This document shows, piece by piece, positions 43,446 to 51,855 of a stretch of 64,000 bases of DNA. The position numbers were made by a program, and so were the translations under genes. Each line of letters starts with the position of its first letter. The first letter of the stretch is position 1. Origin of the DNA: an uncultured Cohaesibacter sp. (GTDB taxonomy: Bacteria; Pseudomonadota; Alphaproteobacteria; Rhizobiales; Cohaesibacteraceae); NCBI RefSeq assembly GCF_963678225.1, contig NZ_OY782764.1, positions 3,167,001 through 3,231,000 of the forward strand. The letters run 5' to 3'. The notes under the pieces are model-generated. The model saw only the letters and a program-made list of their open reading frames with translations. It searched no databases and was not told where the DNA came from.

Positions 43446-44666
43446 TTACTCCATCTCACAAATATCAGCCATGGTCATCAGATAGACGCGGATCATGTCG
43501 AGATATTCATCGATCTCAACGCGTTCATCCGGCATGGTGTTGTATTTCCCGCCCGGTCCACAAACGACACCTTCCATGCCGCCGACGGCCCAGAGATGTC
43601 CGGCATCGGTGCCGAAATAGGCTGGTGGGGCGATGGCGCCGGTGGGCTGGTCTTTTCCGCGCACGGCCTTGTAGGCAGTATTGAGCGCGGTGACGATGCG
43701 CGCGTCTTTGGCCACTTCAAAGGCTGGCATGGTTGGCTGACCCTTCCGGGTTTCTGGCGTCACGGTTGCCTTGAGGCCGGGGAAGCGGGTTTCCAGCTCA
43801 TCAAGTTTCTTGCGCATGTCATTGACGGCATTCTCGCGCGTCTGGCCGGGGCCATAGCGGCCAGACCCCTTGATGCGGACATAATCGGCCACCTGCGGCG
43901 GGCGCCACTCATGCAGCTCTTTACCGAGCGCACCATGCACAACCCCGACATGAACCCGGTTCACCGAGCGATGCTCTTCTGAAGGGGCGTCCGAGAAAGT
44001 CATCTCGTTGAGTTCGGGGATGAGGGCGCAGGCTGCCATGATGGCATCGACACCGGCTTCTCGTTTGGAAAGATGGCGCGTGATGCCTTCCAGCTCGATG
44101 GTAAAAGTGAAGGCCGCTGCATGCATGGTAATGGCTTGCAGATCGGAAGGTTCTGAATTGATGAAATAGTCAGCGCGCAGGCCGGAGTTGACTGCAGCCA
44201 GAGTGCCCACACCTCCTTGCAATTCACCGATCACATAGGTGAGGATCACATCGCCCTTGAGGCGTTTGCCATTGTCGATCAATGTCTTGACGGCACAGAG
44301 CGAGGCCATGTCACCGGCCTTCATGTTGGAAACGCCAATGCCATAGATGAACTCGTCATCAACGAGCCCGCCCCATGGATCTACGGTCCAGCCTTCCGTC
44401 ACAGGGTTGGTGTCCAGATGTCCGTTGAACAAAAGGCTCTTACCGCCGCCGGTGCCGCGCCAACGCCCGATGGCGTTGACGCGATCGCCCACCACAGGCA
44501 TCAATTCCACTTCCAGCCCCATTTTTTCCATGATGGAGGCCACATGCTCGGCCAGCTTCCGCTCGCCTTCAGTTTCCGAATAGCTTTTGTGGCTGACCAC
44601 ATCAGAGAGGATATCAAGGCATTCGGTCCGATTGAGATTCTTTGCCAGATCCAGTGCTTCAGACAT
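43446..44666 (-). CDS. M20 family peptidase/deacylase (ArgE/DapE-like) with altered metal site
   Basis: 406 residues from ATG 44666, preceded by ACGGAGC inside the end of the upstream ATPase gene (8-bp overlap). His83 and Asp85 in FNGHLDTNP and the late His in GTDAGHLWAVGG are conserved. The bridging Asp of GxSDMKGG is Asn114 (GVSNMKAGD), and the Glu-Glu pair is Glu148-Leu149 (VIGELQGG). Normal members cleave N-acyl amino acids or dipeptides with two zinc ions; this one may hold one metal or act differently. Six bases separate it from copy 2 of the M24 protein. Confidence 0.84.
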   Translation of the reverse strand: MSEALDLAKNLNRTECLDILSDVVSHKSYSETEGERKLAEHVASIMEKMGLEVELMPVVGDRVNAIGRWRGTGGGKSLLFNGHLDTNPVTEGWTVDPWGGLVDDEFIYGIGVSNMKAGDMASLCAVKTLIDNGKRLKGDVILTYVIGELQGGVGTLAAVNSGLRADYFINSEPSDLQAITMHAAAFTFTIELEGITRHLSKREAGVDAIMAACALIPELNEMTFSDAPSEEHRSVNRVHVGVVHGALGKELHEWRPPQVADYVRIKGSGRYGPGQTRENAVNDMRKKLDELETRFPGLKATVTPETRKGQPTMPAFEVAKDARIVTALNTAYKAVRGKDQPTGAIAPPAYFGTDAGHLWAVGGMEGVVCGPGGKYNTMPDERVEIDEYLDMIRVYLMTMADICEME

Positions 44667-46374
44667 TTTTTTGCTCCGTTTCATTTACGCCGAGCGAAAC
44701 CTGAACGGGAACAGCGTCGAGTAGGGCTCTGGTGTAGGCATGACGATCCACCGCATCTGCATCTTCGCGGTCGAACAGATCAACCAGCTTGCCATGCTGC
44801 ATCACCGCAATGCGATGGGCGATCTGGCGGATCAGATTGAGATCGTGGGTGATGAAGACGCAGGCGGTGCCCGTGTCTTTCTGAAGGTTGACAAGCAGCT
44901 CCGTCACCGAAGCCTGCACGGAAACGTCCAGCGCTGCGGTCACCTCATCGCATATCACCAGATCCGGCTCGGCGGCAAAGGCCCGAGCAATGGCGACCCG
45001 CTGCTTTTCACCACCGGAAAGTTGGTGAGGATAGCGATCAGCATATTCGGCAGGCAGGCGTACCAGTTCCAGCAGTTCCTTGATCCGGCCCTTGACCTGA
45101 TCGCTTGGGACCACATCGTAAAGATGCAGAGGGCGTGAGAGGATGGTGCCGATTGTCTGGCGTGGATTGAGCGATGCGTCCGGATGCTGGAATACGATCT
45201 GCACCTTGCGGCGGTAATCGCGGGAGATTTGCTTGCGGCCAGAGACTTCGATATCGCCGAATTTGACCTTGCCGGTGAAGTCATTAAGACCCGTCAGGGC
45301 CTTGGCGATGGTGGATTTGCCCGACCCACTTTCCCCGACAATGCCCAAAAGCTCGCCGGGACGTACGCTGAGGGATACATCCTTGGCTCCCCAGAAAATC
45401 TCGCTCTCATCTGGTTTGACCTTGAACACTTTCTCCTTGAAGGAGAGGGGGGAGTAACGCACACTAACCGCATCAAGCGAAAGCAATGGCTCTTTGGTTT
45501 CCGGCTTCTTGACGCCCAGCCAACGATCAGGATGCGGAACCGCACTGATAAGGCGTTTGGTGTAGCTATCCTGCGGATTGTTGAACACTTCATCGACCGG
45601 CCCATGCTCAACGAGATCTCCATGATGCAGAACCGAGACTTGATCAGCGATGCGCGAAACGAGTCCCAGATCATGGGAAATATAGAGAGCTGAAACGTGT
45701 GTTTCTTCACGCAGACGGTTGAACAGGTCAAGGATCTGCCGGGCCGTCAGAATATCGAGCGCCGTGGTTGGTTCATCGAAGATGATCAGTTCCGGTTCAC
45801 AGGCAAAGGCGGTCGCAATGACGACACGCTGCTTTTCGCCTCCCGATGCTTCATGTGGATAGCGGCTGAGCATTTCTTTGGGGCGGGTGATGCCGGTGCG
45901 CGCAAGGGCGGCTTCGGCTTCTGTGCGGGCCTGTTGCTTGGTCAAGCCGCGATGGGCCATGAGCACTTCGGTTATCTGATCACCAATGCGCATGGTCGGA
46001 TTGAGCGAGGTGGAAGGATCCTGAAAGACCATCGAAATGCGCTGGCCGCGAATATCGATCATCTGGCGCGGTGACATTTCGAGCAATTCCTGCCCGGCGA
46101 GCCGGATCGCGCCATGCTTCTCAATGGCATTGTCCGGCAAATAACGCATGATGGACCAGGCCATCGAGGATTTTCCCGAGCCACTCTCGCCCACGAGGCC
46201 GTGGGTTTCTCCAGGAGCAATCTCCAGATTGATATTGTTGAGCGCTTTGACCGGTCCGTTGCTGGTGGCATAGGAAAGGGAGTAGTTGCGAATGGCAAGG
46301 CGCGGTGCCTTGGCATCGAACGGGACAGCCTTGTCCTTTACCGGCGGATGGGTGTTGACATGTGTGGCTGACAT
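44659..46374 (-). CDS. Dipeptide/oligopeptide ABC transporter, fused DppD-DppF ATPase
   Basis: 571 residues from ATG 46374, with AGGAG upstream; a TTG one codon earlier is not preferred. Two complete ATPase domains in tandem: Walker A GESGSGKSS with signature SGGEKQRVVIA (first half) and GESGSGKST with [15 protein letters not shown] (second half), each with an H-loop (YISHDL, FITHDL). The fused form serves both permeases. Its start overlaps the dppC-like stop by one base. Part of the peptide-type importer 44659-49698. Confidence 0.93.
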   Translation of the reverse strand: MSATHVNTHPPVKDKAVPFDAKAPRLAIRNYSLSYATSNGPVKALNNINLEIAPGETHGLVGESGSGKSSMAWSIMRYLPDNAIEKHGAIRLAGQELLEMSPRQMIDIRGQRISMVFQDPSTSLNPTMRIGDQITEVLMAHRGLTKQQARTEAEAALARTGITRPKEMLSRYPHEASGGEKQRVVIATAFACEPELIIFDEPTTALDILTARQILDLFNRLREETHVSALYISHDLGLVSRIADQVSVLHHGDLVEHGPVDEVFNNPQDSYTKRLISAVPHPDRWLGVKKPETKEPLLSLDAVSVRYSPLSFKEKVFKVKPDESEIFWGAKDVSLSVRPGELLGIVGESGSGKSTIAKALTGLNDFTGKVKFGDIEVSGRKQISRDYRRKVQIVFQHPDASLNPRQTIGTILSRPLHLYDVVPSDQVKGRIKELLELVRLPAEYADRYPHQLSGGEKQRVAIARAFAAEPDLVICDEVTAALDVSVQASVTELLVNLQKDTGTACVFITHDLNLIRQIAHRIAVMQHGKLVDLFDREDADAVDRHAYTRALLDAVPVQVSLGVNETEQKNV

Positions 46375-47192
46375 CAATGGCTCCTGCGGGGGTCAAGGCT
46401 GTCGCGCAAGGCATCGCCAAACAGGTTGAAACCGAGCGCGGACATGGCAATGAAAATGCCGGGTATAGCCACGCACCATGGATTGCGGAACATGAACTGG
46501 CGTGCTTCGGCAACCATCAGGCCCCATTCCGTGCTGGGAGGCTGGGCGCCAAGGCCCAGAAAGCCGAGGGTTGCGCCGATCATGATGGCAAAAGATACGC
46601 GAATGGTGGATTCCACGATGATGGGGCCAAGCGCGTTGGGCAGCACTTCACGCACCACGATATATATGCCGGATTCACCGCGCGCGACGGCTGCTCGCAC
46701 ATAATCGCGTGTGCGGACCGAAAGCACGGCGCTGCGCGAAATGCGGGCCATGCCGGGCGCAAAGGCCACGGCAACTGCCAGCATGGCTTGTCCCATGCCG
46801 CCGCCAAGGACCGTAACAATCAGCAGGGTGAAGAGCAATTCGGGAACCGCGAGCAGCCCGTCGAGAATGCGCATGATGGCATTGTCGATCCAGCCGCCAG
46901 CCACACCGGCTATCACGCCGATAATAGCCCCGATGCTCACGCCAAGCAGCGTGGCAAATACACCGAACAGCACCGTCGTTGGGGCGCCATTCAGAATGCG
47001 CGACAGCAGATCTCGCCCGAACTGATCCGTACCCAGAAGATGGGTAAAGGATGGGCCCTGAAGCCGGTTCAAGGCATCGAAGGCCTGCGGGTCATAGGGC
47101 GCAAGCCACGGACCGGCGATGGCAATGGCTGCTGTGAACAACAACAGAAAGATGCCAACGAGCGCGTTGGGGGCCAGAAAGCTTTTAGGCAT
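46374..47192 (-). CDS. Dipeptide-type ABC transporter permease, DppC family
   Basis: 272 residues. N-terminal helix (about 8-28), then the OppC/DppC signature LLGTDQFGRDLLSRILNGAP and about five more helices. The coupling loop is RTRDYVRAAVARGESGIYIV, and the late ATLGFLGLGAQPPSTEWG block is diagnostic of DppC. Overlaps the upstream dppB-like gene by 8 bp. Confidence 0.93.
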   Translation of the reverse strand: MPKSFLAPNALVGIFLLLFTAAIAIAGPWLAPYDPQAFDALNRLQGPSFTHLLGTDQFGRDLLSRILNGAPTTVLFGVFATLLGVSIGAIIGVIAGVAGGWIDNAIMRILDGLLAVPELLFTLLIVTVLGGGMGQAMLAVAVAFAPGMARISRSAVLSVRTRDYVRAAVARGESGIYIVVREVLPNALGPIIVESTIRVSFAIMIGATLGFLGLGAQPPSTEWGLMVAEARQFMFRNPWCVAIPGIFIAMSALGFNLFGDALRDSLDPRRSH

Positions 47193-48135
47193 AACGAACC
47201 CTCGGATCTAGTATGGCGATGATCACGTCCGACAGGAAGTTGGACAGCGCATAGACAGTGGCGAGCAGAAGCGTAACAGCCTGAATGACGGGCAAATCCC
47301 TGTTCTCCAGAGCGTAGATCAAAAGGCGCCCCAATCCCGGCCATGCAAAGATCTCTTCAACGACGATAATGCCGCCCAGCAGATAGCCGATATCAAGTGA
47401 GATAACGGCAACAGCCGGAGCCAGAGAGTTTGGCAGGGCATGACGCCAGATCACCCGCTTTTCGGTGAGGCCCTTAAGGCGAGCTGCGCGGACAAAGTCC
47501 GAGGACAGCACTTCGGACATCTCCGAGCGTACTTGGCGGGAGATATGCGCCATCAGCACCAGACCGAGTGTTACGGCTGGCAGGACGACGTGAGAGAAGA
47601 AACCCGGTATGCTTTCCCACGGGGCCGTGAAGCCACCGGCAGGGAAGATTCCGGTTTTGGGCGCGGCAAAAACCACCAGCAACAGGGTTGCCGTTACAAA
47701 TTCGGGTAAGGCCGAGCCCATATAGCTGAAGACAGCCAGAAGCAGATCCATGAGCTTGCCGCGGCTGACCGCAGCGATAGCGCCAAGGGGAATGGCAATG
47801 ATGGTGACCAGCACAAGCGCTGTGCCTGCCAGAACGGCGGAATTGACGAAAGCTTCGCCAACAACGTCAGAAACTGGCAGGGACAGACGCAATGACATGC
47901 CAAAGTCGCCGTGAATGACGCCGCTCACCCAACCCGAATACTGCATGTACCAGGGAAGGTCGAGATGAAGCTGCTTCTCCAACGCCGCCACTGCATCAGG
48001 CGTAGCATATTCGCCCAAAATCATGATGGCGGCGTTGCCCGGAAGCACCGCCGTAATCGCGAAAACCGCGAAAGTGACGATGACCAGTACAAGGAGAATG
48101 GACAGCAATCGGCGGAATAGATATCCGATTGTCAT
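47185..48135 (-). CDS. Dipeptide-type ABC transporter permease, DppB family
   Basis: 316 residues. N-terminal helix (about 9-30), the DppB region GDFGMSLRLSLPVSDVV, the coupling loop SSDFVRAARLKGLTEKRVIW and the terminal SNFLSDVIIAILDPRVRY. Six helices in all. It is 12 bp downstream of the binding-protein gene. Confidence 0.93.
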   Translation of the reverse strand: MTIGYLFRRLLSILLVLVIVTFAVFAITAVLPGNAAIMILGEYATPDAVAALEKQLHLDLPWYMQYSGWVSGVIHGDFGMSLRLSLPVSDVVGEAFVNSAVLAGTALVLVTIIAIPLGAIAAVSRGKLMDLLLAVFSYMGSALPEFVTATLLLVVFAAPKTGIFPAGGFTAPWESIPGFFSHVVLPAVTLGLVLMAHISRQVRSEMSEVLSSDFVRAARLKGLTEKRVIWRHALPNSLAPAVAVISLDIGYLLGGIIVVEEIFAWPGLGRLLIYALENRDLPVIQAVTLLLATVYALSNFLSDVIIAILDPRVRYA

Positions 48136-48147
48136 GTCAGTTTATTC

Positions 48148-49698
48148 TCAGGCTTCCTGGTCCAACCAAACATTTTCAAAGTAGAAATAGCGGTTGATCG
48201 GAGCCAGATTATAGTCTTCGGTCTTTTCGTTCGATGCCGTCAGCAGGTCTTCCCAGAACGGAATGATGTAGACCTGATCGTCCAGGAGCATCTGCTGAGC
48301 CTTTGCGTAGATTTCTTCACGCTTGGCAGGATCGAGTGTTGCACGGCCTTCATCGACCAGAGCATCGAACTCTTTGTTCTTCCATGCAGAATCCTCATAG
48401 GATGCATCGGAGGTCAGCAGAAGGCGGAAGGCTGCGTCAGCGGTTGCCTGCATGCCCCAATACCCGATATAGAAGTCGCCTTTCATCCATACGTTCGCCA
48501 GATAGGTATCATGCGGCATGGTTTCGACTTCAATGTCAAAGCCTGCTGGCAGAGCCATCTGTTTGATGGCAACGGCGACCTGCGCACGAATGGCCGGACG
48601 GTTGGACGCAACCATGGTGACCTTGAGGCCATCCGGATAGCCAGCTTCAGCCAGTAAAGCCTTGGCAGCTGCCGGATCGTAAGGCACTTCCGGAGAATCG
48701 ATCACATACTGATATTCAGGCGACAGGATATTATCGTGAGCCGGACGGCCAAGGCCTTCCAGAATGACATCAACCAGCATCTGGCGGTCAACGGACATGG
48801 CCAGGGCCTTACGAACTCGTACATCGCTCCAAGGCTTGGCGTCGTGACGCATGACCACGTTGACGAAACGGCCTGATGGGATGCGTTTTGCTTCGATACC
48901 AGCGGAACCGGCGATGCGTTCATAGTCTGCCTGCTGAACCGTCAGCATGACGTCCATCTGACCGTTGAGGAAGTTGGCGGTTTCTGCTGCAAGGTCAGGG
49001 AAGAGGTGCATTTCGACCGCTTCAAGGTAAGGCTTGCCAGCAATGAAGTAATTTTCATTTTTGACCAAACGCACCATCTGCGCGCTGTCATAGGTTTCCA
49101 GCTTGAAGGGTCCGGTGCCGTTGACGGTGGTTTCCAGCGTTGCCGGATCCGCTTCCAGCGCCTTGCGCGACACAATACGGGCGTTGGCATGAGCGGTTGC
49201 CGTTGGCAAGTCGGCGAAGGGAGAGTTGAGCTTGAAGATGACGGTAAGGTCGTCAGCGGCTTCAACACTATCGATCATGGTCAGGACAGAACGGGCAGAG
49301 GCTGGACGGTCAGGATCCAGAATAGCTTCGTAAGTGGCGACAACGTCATCAGCGGTCAGCGCTGAACCATCATGGAAGGTGACGCCTTCACGCAGTTTGA
49401 AGGTAAAGACCGTTGCGCCTTCGCTGCCTTCCCAGCTTTCCGCCAGATCAGCCATTGGCTTGTTGTCAACGCCAATGCGGGTCAGGCCGGAATAAAGCAT
49501 GTCGAGACATGGATATTCGGCGGGACCGGACAGGGTCAGCGGGTTCAGTGTTGCAATACGCGTAGAGTGGCTGACCTTGAGAACGCCACCGGCTTTTGGT
49601 TCTGCGGCAGAAGCAAGACCGATACCGGTCATCGGGATAAGACCTGCTGCGGCCATACCCAGCATGACGCCACGGCGGGAAATCGTAAATTTGCTCAT
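48148..49698 (-). CDS. Peptide/amide ABC transporter substrate-binding protein (SBP family 5), Tat signal
   Basis: 516 residues. The N-terminus carries a twin-arginine signal (SRRGVMLGMAAAGLIPMTG, residues 8-26), so it is probably exported folded. Family 5 pattern: ESWEGSEGATVFTFKLREGV, FHDGSALTADDV and RVRKALAMSVDRQMLVD. GAGGG lies 6 bases before the ATG. Family members bind di- and oligopeptides, nickel, opines or glutathione; the neighbouring hydrolases point to a small amide-linked compound. Confidence 0.92.
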   Translation of the reverse strand: MSKFTISRRGVMLGMAAAGLIPMTGIGLASAAEPKAGGVLKVSHSTRIATLNPLTLSGPAEYPCLDMLYSGLTRIGVDNKPMADLAESWEGSEGATVFTFKLREGVTFHDGSALTADDVVATYEAILDPDRPASARSVLTMIDSVEAADDLTVIFKLNSPFADLPTATAHANARIVSRKALEADPATLETTVNGTGPFKLETYDSAQMVRLVKNENYFIAGKPYLEAVEMHLFPDLAAETANFLNGQMDVMLTVQQADYERIAGSAGIEAKRIPSGRFVNVVMRHDAKPWSDVRVRKALAMSVDRQMLVDVILEGLGRPAHDNILSPEYQYVIDSPEVPYDPAAAKALLAEAGYPDGLKVTMVASNRPAIRAQVAVAIKQMALPAGFDIEVETMPHDTYLANVWMKGDFYIGYWGMQATADAAFRLLLTSDASYEDSAWKNKEFDALVDEGRATLDPAKREEIYAKAQQMLLDDQVYIIPFWEDLLTASNEKTEDYNLAPINRYFYFENVWLDQEA

Positions 49699-49792
49699 TT
49701 TACCCTCATGAGGTTGATTGCTAGTTCGTGTTTGTTTTGGATATGTGATTGGTGAAATGTTGTTATTTGGTCTTTTTGGAAGAGGCCGCTTG

Positions 49793-50971
49793 TCAGGTGA
49801 TCACGGTCAGATCATCCGGCAATGCGGTCAGTACTTCAGGGGCCCCCTCTGTGATGAGCAGAGTGTGGCCGACGCCCATGGCAAGTCCGGTGTCGCTGTC
49901 ACCATTCATGACATGGTAAAAGAGGGTCATGCCCGGCTGGCACTGTGTCGTGTTGCCCGAATAGATCATCGGCGGAACATCCATGCTGGTAGGGGCATAG
50001 GTGCAGCCAACCGAATAACCGGTGGCACCATAGCGGGCGCGTTTATATCCGCCTCTGTCCAGACCATCGGCATAAAGATCGAAAATCTCGCCTAGAGTTG
50101 TGCCGGGGCGGGCAACTTCGGTCATCCTGTGCAGGGTTTCCATGCCAACATCATACATCTTGCGATGGGCATCAGAGACTTCGCCGAACAGGATTGTCCA
50201 TTCGGTTTTTACATTGTAGTGCCGATAGGCGACCGGATATTCGACCAGCACCTGATCCTGATTTTCAATCCGGCGTGGATCGGAAACGCCTCGGCCATAA
50301 ACGGCGCGATTGCCCGAATTGAAGATCGGGGCATTGGGGGGCATATCCGCGCCCTGCCCAAGAATAGACGTCAGATAGGCGGCTTTCAGATCGCTATCAA
50401 GAACGCCGGGTTTGGCTGCATTGATAACGGCAAGAAGCGAATTATCGAGAATCTCGGCGGCCTTCTTCGTATAGGCGATTTCTGCGGGGGATTTGATCAG
50501 GCGGAGTCGGCGAATCAGATGGTCGTCATTTTGCAATGTGCACCAGCCTTCCAGTGCGTTTTGCACACGCCAAAGATTCCATCCTGTCAAGCCGTGGGTG
50601 TTGAGCTCGATGGCGACATTTTTGCCTTCCAGACCAAGTTCGGCGAGGATGACTTTGAGATCTTGAGCCGGATCGGCTTCTTCTGAATCCCACCAGATCC
50701 GAATGTCGGAAATCGTGCTGGTTTGTCTGGCTTGGACAAGATCCGGGCGGCGGGTGAGGAGGATGGGCTCGCGGCCATCTGCGGGGACGACAAGGCACTG
50801 GAAAAAGACAAAACCGCCGGTATCAAAACCGGTTAGCCAATACATGCTCTCCTGAGCAAATACCAGCATCGCTTCGCAACCCGCTTCACCAATCTTCTGG
50901 CACAGACGATTGTGGCGGGTTTCATGCTCCTCTCTGGAGAAGGGGAGGCTTGGTTGAACGAGGCTATCCAC
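49793..50971 (-). CDS. M24 (creatinase/ectoine hydrolase-like) protein, copy 3
   Basis: 392 residues from the GTG at 50971, chosen because AAAGGAC stands 12 bases before it and because longer starts (up to 51157) would run through the promoter and operator at 51009-51037. Paralogue of copy 2: SREEHETRHNRLCQKIGEAG, FAQESMYWLTGFDTGGFVFF, IENQDQVLVEYPVAYRHYNV and PTSMDVPPMIYSGN. The canonical M24 metal ligands are not in place. It is the first gene of the long minus-strand operon, 94 bp ahead of the binding protein. Confidence 0.83.
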   Translation of the reverse strand: MDSLVQPSLPFSREEHETRHNRLCQKIGEAGCEAMLVFAQESMYWLTGFDTGGFVFFQCLVVPADGREPILLTRRPDLVQARQTSTISDIRIWWDSEEADPAQDLKVILAELGLEGKNVAIELNTHGLTGWNLWRVQNALEGWCTLQNDDHLIRRLRLIKSPAEIAYTKKAAEILDNSLLAVINAAKPGVLDSDLKAAYLTSILGQGADMPPNAPIFNSGNRAVYGRGVSDPRRIENQDQVLVEYPVAYRHYNVKTEWTILFGEVSDAHRKMYDVGMETLHRMTEVARPGTTLGEIFDLYADGLDRGGYKRARYGATGYSVGCTYAPTSMDVPPMIYSGNTTQCQPGMTLFYHVMNGDSDTGLAMGVGHTLLITEGAPEVLTALPDDLTVIT

Positions 50972-51008
50972 GAGTGGTTCGTCCTTTTTCGATCGTTGCG
51001 TTGCATTC

Positions 51009-51037
51009 AGCTTAAAGTATGGTATACCAAAGGTCAA
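51009..51037 (-). promoter_or_regulatory. Promoter of the peptidase operon with GGTATACC operator in the spacer
   Basis: Read on the minus strand: -35 TTGACC (51037-51032), a 17-bp spacer, and -10 TAAGCT (51014-51009). The palindrome TGGTATACCA (51020-51029; core GGTATACC 51021-51028) fills the middle of the spacer. GntR/FadR-type proteins bind such GT..AC palindromes, and the regulator gene lies 160 bp away in divergent orientation. Confidence 0.68.
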
Positions 51038-51090
51038 CCACATGAATTCATATTGTCTCTCAATAAAATACATGCAGTATTTTCTGCTGT

Positions 51091-51133
51091 TTGAATTGTG
51101 AGGTTGGGATGAGTATAAGGAGAGTGGTATAGG
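51091..51133 (+). promoter_or_regulatory. Promoter of the GntR regulator with imperfect operator
   Basis: -35 TTGAAT (51091-51096), 17-bp spacer, -10 TATAAG (51114-51119). GGTATAGG (51126-51133) matches six of eight bases of the GGTATACC palindrome and sits at the expected transcription start, suggesting autoregulation. Confidence 0.55.
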
Positions 51134-51195
51134 CTCATCCCTGCCGATAAACGGCATCTGGACGTGACTTGTGGAACTAGAAGAGCGAGAAAAGT

Positions 51196-51855
51196 ATGCT
51201 GATCGAGACCAGTAAGCGGCTGGCCCAACAGGCTTATGAAAAGATCCTGGAACTCATTCTCTCAGGAGAAGCCGAGCCGGGGGAAATGTTGACCGAGCGT
51301 CGGCTGGCCGAAACGCTGGATATGTCGCGCACTCCCATCCGGGATGCTCTGTTGATGCTTGAAAGCGAAGGGCTTTTGAAGCGTCATGGCAGTCGCGGAC
51401 TGCAGGTCAAGCAAATGCGCATCGAGGATTATATGGAAGTGCTCCAGATCCGCCTGCTGCTTGAGCCCGAAGCGGCGCGTCTTGCTGCCGGGCATTTGTC
51501 TGCGGAGACGATTTCGGACCTGCGCAAGCGTTTGCATGACCTGATTGATGGTGCAGAAAAAGGGGCAACTCGACCTGATCGTGAGGCTGTGCGAGCGGTT
51601 GATGATGGCCTGCATGGAGCGATCGCCAACATGGCCGGAAATGCGCATCTCGCACAAATTATCCACTCTCTTAGACGTCAAACCCAGATTTTCGATCTGC
51701 GCAGCATTCCCGAGCGCCTGACATCGACCTGTCAGGAACATTTGGCCCTCATTGATCTTTTGGAACAAGGCAAAAGCGAAGAGGCAGCGGAAGCGATGCG
51801 TGAGCATCTCGACCATGTTCGCGCAAGTATAATACGGAGACTTACACCGCAATGA
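51196..51855 (+). CDS. GntR family regulator, FCD domain (FadR subfamily)
   Basis: 219 residues. Winged HTH (about 10-72): YEKILELILSGEAEPGEMLT, ERRLAETLDMSRTPIRDALL and LESEGLLKRHGSRGLQVKQM. The all-helical FCD ligand domain (about 80-210) has metal-ligand candidates in the DDGLHGAIANMAGN and CQEHLALIDLL segments. It overlaps the next gene by 4 bp (ATGA), so regulator and amidase are coupled. Its predicted operator occurs before the divergent operon and before pxpA. Confidence 0.92.
   Translation: MLIETSKRLAQQAYEKILELILSGEAEPGEMLTERRLAETLDMSRTPIRDALLMLESEGLLKRHGSRGLQVKQMRIEDYMEVLQIRLLLEPEAARLAAGHLSAETISDLRKRLHDLIDGAEKGATRPDREAVRAVDDGLHGAIANMAGNAHLAQIIHSLRRQTQIFDLRSIPERLTSTCQEHLALIDLLEQGKSEEAAEAMREHLDHVRASIIRRLTPQ

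Noticed and set aside
46362-47222. 286-residue open frame opposite the DppC-like permease
   Set aside because: Shadow of a well-supported permease gene.
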